Part shown: in pieces, positions 35,815 to 43,630 of the stretch | Position numbering within the stretch: the stretch's first letter is position 1 | How the letters are laid out: every line of letters begins with the position of its first letter | Assembly: GCF_900604335.1 (NCBI RefSeq) | Contig: NZ_UWOD01000002.1 | Span: 1,353,501 to 1,417,500, forward strand | Direction: 5' to 3' | Origin: Intestinibacillus sp. Marseille-P6563 | Lineage (GTDB): Bacteria; Bacillota; Clostridia; Oscillospirales; Butyricicoccaceae | Length of the DNA stretch: 64,000 bases | Made by a program: the position numbers and the translations under genes | Notes under the pieces: generated by a model | Database searches by the model: none | What the model saw: the letters and a program-made list of their open reading frames with translations, nothing else | Told to the model about the DNA's origin: nothing

Positions 35815-36903
35815 TTAGGAAGCAGCCTGGTCCTGGGCCGCCGTGGTCGTGGTGCCCTGCACCGGGTTGGCGATGGCATCGGCCACATCGGCGGTATAGG
35901 CGTCATAGGCCTCCTGCCAGGTGTCGTCGTCCGCGTCGCGCGTCAGGTTGGGATAGCGCGCCAACATGAGTTTGGCAAAATAATCGCTGAACCGAGTCGA
36001 GCCGACGATGTCCATGTGGCGCTGGTCAAAGAAGTTTTCGCGCGCTGTGATGCCGATGGCTTCATACGCTTCCTCGCTGTTGAAATCGTCAAACGGCACC
36101 CCGTATTCCTCCGCAATCGCGGCAGCGGCGTGCATTTTGGACAGGTCGTCCGGCGAAATGTTGCTGGGCGCCTTGACCAGCCAGACTTCGATGTCGTTTT
36201 CCTGGCAGATCTCGATGAATTCCCGCAGATACTTCTCATTCTTTTCACTCAGCGGTGTGGTACCGATCTCGCCCGTCAGATCAAAGCGGTCGATCGGGTC
36301 GCCGCCCTCCTTGGGCGGCAGCAGCACAAAGCCCTTGTAAGGGTCGCGCGTCTGGCTGCGGCGGAAGGTGAAATCCTCGCTCGTCAGGCTGGGCCAGCGC
36401 GAATGGTATTTGACAAAGTTAAAGACCAGCGGGAACCGTCCCCCCTCCTCGGCCGAAACCTGCGCCAGTTCGACTTTATTTAGGCTCAGCGGGAGATCGT
36501 CCATAAACGAATAGTTGGTGCCCTCGCTCATGTATTCCTCATCGGCATACAGCATGTTGCATTCCAGGATGACGAGCTCGGGGCTCTGGGTCTTGAGCGC
36601 TTCTTTTAAATAGGTCACGCTCGCCCACATGGGCTGCATCTGGGTGGCAAAAACATAGCTTTTCACGCCCGTCTGCTCCCAGATCTCCAGGGGCGAAAAC
36701 GAAGCATATGCGTGCGACGAACCGAAATACATCACCGAAAACTCGTTTTCCGGCTCGTGGTAAAAGCCCGAAATCTTATTGGTCATGTCCCACGGCTTTT
36801 CCAGCGATTTGCGTGCAAATACCCCCTGAATGGGGAAAAAGGTCAAAACAAAGATCACGCAGAAAAGAAGGCCCTGAAGCAGAAATTTTTTGGTTTTGCT
36901 CAT
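35815..36903 (-). CDS. SGNH/AlgX-like envelope protein paired with an MBOAT
   Basis: A 362-residue protein with an N-terminal membrane anchor (about 7-28) and an extracytoplasmic SGNH-hydrolase-like domain: the Ser block MYFGSSHAYASF (about 58-69) and the late Asp/His pair in FFDQRHMDIVGS. A Thr/Ala/Gln-rich tail ends the protein. In DltD and AlgX/AlgJ systems such proteins work with an MBOAT channel to O-acylate surface polymers, and the MBOAT gene lies 15 bases upstream in the operon. Which polymer is modified is unknown. Confidence 0.82.
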   Translation of the reverse strand: MSKTKKFLLQGLLFCVIFVLTFFPIQGVFARKSLEKPWDMTNKISGFYHEPENEFSVMYFGSSHAYASFSPLEIWEQTGVKSYVFATQMQPMWASVTYLKEALKTQSPELVILECNMLYADEEYMSEGTNYSFMDDLPLSLNKVELAQVSAEEGGRFPLVFNFVKYHSRWPSLTSEDFTFRRSQTRDPYKGFVLLPPKEGGDPIDRFDLTGEIGTTPLSEKNEKYLREFIEICQENDIEVWLVKAPSNISPDDLSKMHAAAAIAEEYGVPFDDFNSEEAYEAIGITARENFFDQRHMDIVGSTRFSDYFAKLMLARYPNLTRDADDDTWQEAYDAYTADVADAIANPVQGTTTTAAQDQAAS

Positions 36904-36918
36904 GCGATTGCCTCCTTC

Positions 36919-38427
36919 TTAGAACTGGAAGTAAATGAACGCCGAAGCGTCAAAGCCCGGACCGTAAGCGCCGAAAATCAGAATCACATACACGCTGACA
37001 AAATAGAAAATCCAGCGAGGTACGACCGGCAGCCGGGTGATATACGGCCGGAGGGGACGCTTTTCCTTGAGGATGTCCACCACGGCCAGGATCAGGATGG
37101 CAACGATGGCCAGCCAGAACTCGGCCACGTCCAGGCCCAGTGTATAAAGCCCCAGCGAACCGTCTGCCCCGGCGGTAAACAGCGCGTCCGGGTAGAAATT
37201 CGTCAGTGTGCGGCGAATCATGGCCACACCGGTCAAAAACGACGGCGCACGGAAAAACAGCCAGGCAAAGTCGATCAGGCAGAAGGTCAGCAGGATGCGC
37301 AGCGCCTTCCAGATCTTCCATTCCCGGTTGACGTGCAGCGCGTCCAAAACCTTGGTGCGCGCCGGCTTTAAGATGTCACCGATGACCTGATACAGGCCGT
37401 TTAAGCCGCCCCAGGCGACATAACTCCACTGGGCGCCATGCCACAGGCCGGATACCAGGAAGGTGACCAGATTGTTGAAATATTTGCGCCATTTGCCCTT
37501 GCGGTTGCCGCCGAGCGGGATATATAAGTAGTCGCGGAACCAGGAGGACAGCGAAATATGCCAGCGGCGCCAGAAATCGGCGCACGACGTGGCCAGATAG
37601 GGCTGCTTGAAGTTTTCCATCAGCGTAAAGCCCATCACCTGGGCCGCACCGATGGCAATACTCGAATAGCCGCCAAAGTCGCAGTAGATCTGCACGGCGA
37701 ACAGCACGGTCGCCAGCACGATCGAGATACCGGCCACTTCGGTCCAGTTGCCATATACATGGTTAATCAGGGTGGCGATACGGTCGGCGATGACGACTTT
37801 CTGGAAAAAGCCCCACAGCATCAGCAGCAGGCCGTCGCGGGCGCGGTCGGCGTCGAACTCGTGCGGCTGGTTGACCTGAACAAGCAGGTTTTCAGAACGC
37901 TCGATCGGGCCAGCCACCAGCTGCGGGAAAAAGGATACGAACAGAGCGTATTTGAACAGGTTGCGCTCGGCGTAGATCTCGCCGCGATAAACGTCCATCG
38001 TGTAGCTGAGCGCCTGGAAGGTATAAAACGAGATACCCACCGGCAGCAGCACGTCAAAGGTCGGCATCTGGATGGTAATGTCAAACAGGCCGCCGATGGC
38101 GATGACGTTTTTGGTGAAAAAGCCCCAGTATTTAAAGAAGAATAAAATCGCGAGGTTGAGCACAAAGCTGAGCGCCACCCACAGCTTTTTGTTGCGGACC
38201 GCGTGGGTTTGGTCGGCGCGATGGTTTTCACGGTCGATGAGCAGGCCGCTGATAAAAGTAATGACCGTGCTGGTGGCGATCAGCACCGCATAGCGCGGGT
38301 TCCAGCCCATGTAGAAATAATAGCTGGTGATGAGCAGCCACACCCAGCGCACCCGCTGCGGAATGAGAAAATACAGCAGCGTGACAACCGGGAAAAAGAT
38401 CAAAAATTGCAGCGAATTAAAATTCAT
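36919..38427 (-). CDS. MBOAT-family O-acyltransferase (AlgI/DltB-like)
   Basis: A 502-residue polytopic enzyme that passes acyl groups across the membrane. Family landmarks: NSLQFLIFFPVVTLLYFLIP at the start, LPVGISFYTFQALSYTMDVYRG, SFFPQLVAGPIER, the WRRWHISLSSWFRDYLYIPLGGNR block and the catalytic His in LVSGLWHGA. The SGNH-like protein downstream probably completes acetyl transfer to a wall or capsule polymer. Confidence 0.95.
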   Translation of the reverse strand: MNFNSLQFLIFFPVVTLLYFLIPQRVRWVWLLITSYYFYMGWNPRYAVLIATSTVITFISGLLIDRENHRADQTHAVRNKKLWVALSFVLNLAILFFFKYWGFFTKNVIAIGGLFDITIQMPTFDVLLPVGISFYTFQALSYTMDVYRGEIYAERNLFKYALFVSFFPQLVAGPIERSENLLVQVNQPHEFDADRARDGLLLMLWGFFQKVVIADRIATLINHVYGNWTEVAGISIVLATVLFAVQIYCDFGGYSSIAIGAAQVMGFTLMENFKQPYLATSCADFWRRWHISLSSWFRDYLYIPLGGNRKGKWRKYFNNLVTFLVSGLWHGAQWSYVAWGGLNGLYQVIGDILKPARTKVLDALHVNREWKIWKALRILLTFCLIDFAWLFFRAPSFLTGVAMIRRTLTNFYPDALFTAGADGSLGLYTLGLDVAEFWLAIVAILILAVVDILKEKRPLRPYITRLPVVPRWIFYFVSVYVILIFGAYGPGFDASAFIYFQF

Positions 38428-38467
38428 GTTGCATCCTCGATGTGTTTTTTTGAAACGTCAGCCGGTT

Positions 38468-39304
38468 TTACCGGACGTGTTCGCGGTCGTCTGCGCGGGA
38501 CAGCAGTACCAGCATGGCAAACAGCCACACGCCGGATGCCAGGAAGCAGGCATACCGCAGCAGGGTGTCAGTCGTGGGCACGATGGCCGAAACGCCCGAC
38601 GCCATCGAAATCAGGGTGCCGCCCACGCAGGTCAGGCACAAAATGACAGCCGCACCCGCCGAAAAGATGAACCGGCTCGGGCTGGCGGTCGAGTACAGGA
38701 ACCCGGCCAGCGCATAAAACGCATAGGTCAGCGCAATGGCGGACAACAGTTCAAAGGCATACAGCCCGACGAAGGGCGAAGCGCCGTTGTCCTTAAAGGT
38801 GATGATGAGGTCAAAGCAGGCCCAGAACATGGGGATGATAGTCAGCATGGCCGACCCTTCGGTGACCGTGCGGCGGCTGAGCATGGTGGCAATGCCGATC
38901 AGGCAGCCGCCCGTGAGCATGGCAAGCAGCCACAGCGGAAACAGCGGCAGTTTATTGAGCATCGGAAGCTGCGGGTCCTGGGTGACGGCCAGATACAGGC
39001 CAAACCCGCCGGCGGCGATCATCACCAGGCCGGCGATGACCGAAATCATTTTAAACAGAGTGTTGTCGGTGCCAAAAGCATCCTCAAACGGCATGCCGCG
39101 CAGACCGCGATGGGCAATGGCCAGGATGACCAGTGCCAGCGCTGCCAAACCACAGACCGCGATCAGGGCCATTTCAGCCTTGTCGCCCGGGACCGGCAGT
39201 TTGGTGGCGGCTTCGTAGCCGTGCATCAGGTTCAGGCCGCGCAAAACCGCGCCTGTCAGCGCAAATATGGCGATAAAGACCGGCATGAAAACCGTTTTCT
39301 TCAT
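38468..39304 (-). CDS. eight-helix membrane protein of unknown function
   Basis: A 278-residue protein with about eight hydrophobic segments separated by very short loops, no recognisable motif, and a charged C-terminal RADDREHVR. It is 40 bases upstream of the MBOAT gene on the same strand, so it is probably the first gene of the acylation operon and may supply or stabilise the complex. I do not recognise the family. Confidence 0.72.
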   Translation of the reverse strand: MKKTVFMPVFIAIFALTGAVLRGLNLMHGYEAATKLPVPGDKAEMALIAVCGLAALALVILAIAHRGLRGMPFEDAFGTDNTLFKMISVIAGLVMIAAGGFGLYLAVTQDPQLPMLNKLPLFPLWLLAMLTGGCLIGIATMLSRRTVTEGSAMLTIIPMFWACFDLIITFKDNGASPFVGLYAFELLSAIALTYAFYALAGFLYSTASPSRFIFSAGAAVILCLTCVGGTLISMASGVSAIVPTTDTLLRYACFLASGVWLFAMLVLLSRADDREHVR

Positions 39305-39509
39305 AGCATTCCCTCCCAGGGTCAGCGGGACACACCCCGCAGAAATTCATAGATGGTATTAGTATAACAAAATCCCGGCAAAAAATCGAGCGTCAAACCG
39401 GACAAAGCCCCCAAAAGTTCACCCCGGAAATTTGGCGTTCTTGCCGCGCCGTCTGGCGGCATGCGGTGCTCCAAGCTGCAAAAAAACTGAAAAAAGCCGC
39501 CCGCCTTAC
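39305..39509. other. divergent intergenic region
   Basis: Between the membrane-protein operon (minus) and cyclophilin (plus). It contains a TATACT-like -10 for the minus strand near 39356-39364 without a clear -35, and a GC-rich imperfect repeat around 39432-39470. No small frame with a ribosome site was seen. Confidence 0.4.
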
Positions 39510-39538
39510 TTGTAACCAGTGTAAACTTTTGCTAGAAT
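39510..39538 (+). promoter_or_regulatory. promoter of the cyclophilin gene
   Basis: TTGTAA (39510-39515), a 17-base spacer and TAGAAT (39533-39538). Confidence 0.72.
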
Positions 39539-39606
39539 AGACCATAGAGTAAGGTCGGGCACAGGCCCGGCGCATGAATTTTGCAGAATTTAGGAGTGCA
39601 GGATAT

Positions 39607-40125
39607 ATGGCAAATCCAATCGTAACCATTGAGATGGAAAACGGGGGCATCATCAAGGCGGAACTTTACCCCGAAATCGCGCCCAACACGGTCAACAATT
39701 TTATTTCTCTGGCACAGAAGGGCTTTTATGACGGCCTGATCTTCCACCGCGTCATCCCGGGCTTCATGATCCAGGGCGGCGACCCGGAAGGCACCGGCGT
39801 GGGCGGCCCCGGCTATGAGATCCGCGGCGAATTTACCTCGAACGGCTTCCAGAACGATCTCAATCACACCCGCGGTGTGCTGTCTATGGCGCGCACCATG
39901 GCGCCCGATTCGGCAGGTTCCCAGTTCTTCATCATGACCGAGGATTCGCCCCATCTGGACGGCCAGTATGCTTCCTTCGGCATGGTCATCGAGGGCATGG
40001 AGGCAGTCGACGAAGTGGTCAACACCCCCCGCGACTGGCATGACCGTCCCCGCAAGGAACAGAAGATGAAAAAGGTCACCGTGGACACCTTCGGTGTGGA
40101 CTATCCGGCGCCGGAAACCATCTAA
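39607..40125 (+). CDS. cyclophilin-type peptidyl-prolyl isomerase
   Basis: A 172-residue cytosolic PPIase, no signal peptide. FHRVIPGFMIQGGDP carries the catalytic Arg and the Phe/Met/Gln pocket, followed by ARTMAPDSAGSQFFI and the late YASFGMVIEGMEAVDE. It speeds proline cis-trans isomerisation in protein folding. The ATG at 39607 has AGGAG upstream; an ATG at 39574 has none. Confidence 0.95.
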   Translation: MANPIVTIEMENGGIIKAELYPEIAPNTVNNFISLAQKGFYDGLIFHRVIPGFMIQGGDPEGTGVGGPGYEIRGEFTSNGFQNDLNHTRGVLSMARTMAPDSAGSQFFIMTEDSPHLDGQYASFGMVIEGMEAVDEVVNTPRDWHDRPRKEQKMKKVTVDTFGVDYPAPETI

Positions 40126-40182
40126 AAACAGGGCGGCATACGCCGTGTCCTTCGTTTATCCTACAAAAAGAGGCGCATTTGC

Positions 40183-40902
40183 ATGATGCTTTACACCAAC
40201 CGAGATCAATTTATCGTGTCCGCTCCGGGCTGCATGTATACCGACCCCAGCAGCTTGGAGTCCATTATGGCCGGTCATGACGCAGGCGCGGGCGGTTGCA
40301 CCCTGCCCATGGACATGACCCTCGACGGCATCGCCGTTTTGTGCGCCGAACACGGCTTTCATGGCGCAGATGGCTCCTTCCATGCCGTGCAGGAGGCCGA
40401 TTTTATCGAATTGCGCCGCCTGTTCCCCAAGATCGTCACCGTCGGCCAGGCGGTCGAGCTGGCCAAATCGTGCGCAGCCAAGATCTGTGTGGACCTCAAG
40501 ACCATGGCGGTCTGCCCGCAGGTCAAGATCGCGCTCAGCCACGCCGATTATCTGGACAACGCCTATGTGGGCGGTCTGGACCCGGCCGAGGCGGCCAAGG
40601 CCGTGCGCCGTAATCCGGCGCTGCATATCATGGGCGATCTGCCCAGCGAACCGTCTGATCCGGTCACGCTGGTGCGTGCGGCCCAGGAAACCGGCCTGTT
40701 CGGCCTGCGCGGCAAACCAGAATTTATGACCCCCGCACTTTGCCAGGAAGCGCTGCGTTGCGGCCTGTTCCTGGCCTCCACCGAAACCACCGACGGCGAG
40801 GAGCTCATGCGCATGTTCGAGCAGGGCGTCAACTTTATCGAAACCGCACGGCCCGACCTGGCCCGTGCCCTGCTGCCGCAGGCTCTGGACGAAGCCGAGT
40901 AA
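40183..40902 (+). CDS. degenerate glycerophosphodiester phosphodiesterase-like protein
   Basis: A 239-residue TIM-barrel-like protein. The order of blocks matches GDPD enzymes: a start like APGCMYTDPSSLESIMAGHDAGAGGCTLPMDMTLDGIAVLCAEHGF and an end like GVNFIETARPDLARALL. The catalytic elements are lost: HRG is PGC, the ExD metal pair is LPMD, and the HD general acid is AEH. It is therefore unlikely to hydrolyse phosphodiesters and may be a binding or regulatory homologue. Its gene sits between cyclophilin and an ABC-F gene. Confidence 0.68.
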   Translation: MMLYTNRDQFIVSAPGCMYTDPSSLESIMAGHDAGAGGCTLPMDMTLDGIAVLCAEHGFHGADGSFHAVQEADFIELRRLFPKIVTVGQAVELAKSCAAKICVDLKTMAVCPQVKIALSHADYLDNAYVGGLDPAEAAKAVRRNPALHIMGDLPSEPSDPVTLVRAAQETGLFGLRGKPEFMTPALCQEALRCGLFLASTETTDGEELMRMFEQGVNFIETARPDLARALLPQALDEAE

Positions 40903-40916
40903 GACAACCACAGCCA

Positions 40917-40945
40917 GCCGCGACAAAATGCTGTCGCGGCTTTTT
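40917..40945 (+). terminator. intrinsic terminator after the GDPD-like gene
   Basis: GCCGCGACA/TGTCGCGGC stem (40917-40925 with 40932-40940), loop AAATGC and five T. The ABC-F gene begins 30 bases later. Confidence 0.9.
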
Positions 40946-40974
40946 GATATTTTGTGAGAAAGGAAACAATCCCA

Positions 40975-42864
40975 TTGGCTGATATCACCGTACAAAATTT
41001 GACCAAATACTATGGCGACCGGCTGATTTTATCCGATTTGACGTTCGATATCCAGCCGGGCGAAAAAGTGGCCATTTTGGGCCCGAACGGCGCGGGCAAA
41101 ACCACCCTGCTGCATATTTTGGCCGGCCGGCTGGACTATGACAGCGGCGTGGTAGCCATCGGCGCCGGGCGCGCGGTGGGCATGATCGACCAGATGCCCG
41201 ACTACCCCGCCGAAGTGACCGTCGAGGACGTACTGCGCTCGGCCTTCCGCGACGCCCACCGGGTGCAGGACGAGATGCAGCGGCTGGAGCGGGAAATGGC
41301 CGCTCATCCCGAGGATGAGGACCTGCTGCGCCGCTATGGCGTCTTGCAGCAAAAGCTGGACGCGCTGGGCGGCTACAACCGCGACTTTGAGGTCGATAAG
41401 GTCTGCAACGGCCTGGACATTCCCCCGGCCCGCCGGGCGCAGCCGTTCGCCCAGCTGTCGGGCGGCGAAAAAACGCGCGTCAACCTCGCGCGTATCATTT
41501 TGGAGCAAACCGACATCCTATTACTGGACGAGCCGACCAATCATCTGGATATGGACGCGGTGCGCTGGCTGGGCGACTATCTGGACGCCTATCCGGGCAC
41601 GGTCGTCACCGTATCGCATGACCGCTACTTCCTCGACCAGTGCTGCGAGCGCATCATCGAAGTGCACGACAATACGATCGAGTTCTATGCGGGGTCGTAC
41701 TCGTTCTATGCGGTCGAGCGCGAGCGCCGCTATGAGCAGCAGCTGCGCGAACACGAAAACCAGATGGCCGAGAAAAAGCGGTTGGAAAGCGTGGCGCGCA
41801 TTATGCACGAGCACGGCACCGAGCATCTGGCCAAGCGCGCGGCCTCGATCGAAAAGCGCATTGCGCGCATGAAAGTCACCGACCGCCCGCGCCGCGAAAA
41901 GCAGATGAACGTGTCTTTCGGCGACCCGAACTATGAAACCGAAGAAGTACTCAAGGTGCGTGGGATTACAAAGAGTTATGATGGCCGAAAAATATTACAG
42001 GACGTAACCTTTAACGTGCGCAACGGCGAGCGGGTGGCCATTCTGGGTGACAACGGCGCGGGCAAGACCACGCTGCTGAAAATCCTGCTGGGCGAGGAAG
42101 TTGCCGACGACGGCACGGTCAAGAAGGGCGTCGGCCTGCGGCCGGCCTACTTGCCCCAGATTGTCCACTTTGCAAACGAAAATCGCAACCTGATCGATAC
42201 CCTCATTTACGACAAAAATGTCACCATGCAGACCGCGCGCAACCGTCTGGGTGCGTTCAAGTTCTCGGGCGAGGACCAGCTCAAGACGGTAAAGACCCTG
42301 TCGGGCGGCGAAAAGAGCCGTCTTCGGCTGTGCGAACTCATGTATGACCCGCTGAACATGCTCATTTTGGACGAGCCGACCAACCATTTAGACCTCTTGA
42401 GCCGCGAATGGATCGAAGAAGCGGTGGAAGCGTTCACGGGCACGCTGCTGTTCGTGTCGCACGACCGGTACTTTGTCGAGCGGTTCGCCACCCGCGTCCT
42501 TTATCTGGAAAACGGCACCTATCTGGATTATACGGGCACGTACGAGCAGTTTTTGGCCTACCGGGAGCGGCTGCGCAGCGAACAGGTCGCCCAGACGCCG
42601 GTGCAGGCTCCCAAGGCCGACAAGCCGCAAAAGCCCCGTCCCAAGGGCGGCACCAAGAACAAAGCCAAGCGGCTGGCCGTTTTGGAGCGGGAAATCTCGC
42701 AAATGGAGGCCAAGTTGGCCGATTTGGATAACCAAATCAACCACAACGCGGCGGACCCGGAAAAACTGATGGGCCTGCTGGCCGAAAAGGATGAGGCCGA
42801 CGCCGAATTGCTGGAAAAAATGGACGAATGGGAACGCTTGAGCGAGGAGCTGGAAGGCGAATGA
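40975..42864 (+). CDS. ABC-F family ATPase
   Basis: A 629-residue soluble protein with two ABC domains and no membrane segments; ABC-F proteins act on ribosomes as translation factors or antibiotic-protection proteins. Domain 1: GPNGAGKTT, LSGGEKTRVNLAR, LLLDEPTNHLD. Domain 2: GDNGAGKTT, LSGGEKSRLRL, LILDEPTNHLD. Between them is the charged helical linker (about 240-310), and a C-terminal coiled coil follows (about 560-629). The YdiF/Uup-like layout suggests a general factor. A TTG at 40975 gives MADITVQNLTKYYG with AAAGGA ten bases upstream; a GTG at 40954 is the alternative. Confidence 0.93.
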   Translation: MADITVQNLTKYYGDRLILSDLTFDIQPGEKVAILGPNGAGKTTLLHILAGRLDYDSGVVAIGAGRAVGMIDQMPDYPAEVTVEDVLRSAFRDAHRVQDEMQRLEREMAAHPEDEDLLRRYGVLQQKLDALGGYNRDFEVDKVCNGLDIPPARRAQPFAQLSGGEKTRVNLARIILEQTDILLLDEPTNHLDMDAVRWLGDYLDAYPGTVVTVSHDRYFLDQCCERIIEVHDNTIEFYAGSYSFYAVERERRYEQQLREHENQMAEKKRLESVARIMHEHGTEHLAKRAASIEKRIARMKVTDRPRREKQMNVSFGDPNYETEEVLKVRGITKSYDGRKILQDVTFNVRNGERVAILGDNGAGKTTLLKILLGEEVADDGTVKKGVGLRPAYLPQIVHFANENRNLIDTLIYDKNVTMQTARNRLGAFKFSGEDQLKTVKTLSGGEKSRLRLCELMYDPLNMLILDEPTNHLDLLSREWIEEAVEAFTGTLLFVSHDRYFVERFATRVLYLENGTYLDYTGTYEQFLAYRERLRSEQVAQTPVQAPKADKPQKPRPKGGTKNKAKRLAVLEREISQMEAKLADLDNQINHNAADPEKLMGLLAEKDEADAELLEKMDEWERLSEELEGE

Positions 42865-43616
42865 AAAAACTGGAAGTCAAAATCTGGGCCGTGCTGGCGG
42901 CTGTGTTTGCCGTGCTCGGCGGCGCCTGCCTGACCTGGGAGCCTATCCGGTTCGGCGCAGCCTTTTTGGGCACGCTGGCCGTGGGCTGCACGGGCGAGGC
43001 ATTCATGGTCGCGTTTGCGGAAAAATACCCGCTCTGCCGCCGGGTGGCCGTGCTGGGGCGGGCGCTGTTCGGCCTGTTTTTGGCATCCTTTGTGGGCATT
43101 CAGACCTTGATCGTGTCGGGCGAACAGGCCGACCCCGAGGTCTATGAGGCCGATTATGTGCTGGTGCTGGGCGCACACATCTACCCCGACCGGCCGTCGG
43201 CTGCGCTGCAAAGCCGGTTGGACGTGGCAGCCGACCTGCTCGAGCAAAATCCCGACGCGACGCTGGTGTTGTGCGGCGGCCAGGGACCGGACGAAAACAT
43301 GCCCGAAGCGCACATGATGCGCGATTATCTCATCGAGCAGGGCGTGCCCGAAAGCTGCCTGCTCATTGAGGACGAGTCCAACAACACCATCCAGAACATC
43401 GCGAACGCCAAGGCCGAATTTGACCTTGCGGGCAAGAAAACCGCGGTCATCACCAACGAATTTCACCTGGCGCGCGCCCGGCGGCTGATGGACCAGGCCG
43501 GGCTGGACGCCTACGGCCTGCCCGCCCCCACCCCCTATCTGTCGCTGCGGCTGGTCAGCCATTTGCGGGAATACTGCTCCACGCTTGGGCTGATTTTGAC
43601 CGGCCGATACTTTTAA
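42861..43616 (+). CDS. YdcF/SanA-like DUF218 membrane protein
   Basis: A 251-residue protein with two or three N-terminal membrane helices and a DUF218 domain: DYVLVLGAHIYPDRPSAALQSRLD, LCGGQG, EDESNNTIQN, and ITNEFHLARARRL. Relatives include SanA and ElyC, tied to envelope integrity and lipid-carrier metabolism, with unknown chemistry. Its ATG overlaps the ABC-F stop codon (ATGA), so it is translationally coupled. Confidence 0.9.
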   Translation: MKKLEVKIWAVLAAVFAVLGGACLTWEPIRFGAAFLGTLAVGCTGEAFMVAFAEKYPLCRRVAVLGRALFGLFLASFVGIQTLIVSGEQADPEVYEADYVLVLGAHIYPDRPSAALQSRLDVAADLLEQNPDATLVLCGGQGPDENMPEAHMMRDYLIEQGVPESCLLIEDESNNTIQNIANAKAEFDLAGKKTAVITNEFHLARARRLMDQAGLDAYGLPAPTPYLSLRLVSHLREYCSTLGLILTGRYF

Positions 43617-43630
43617 AAGGGAGGTACGGT

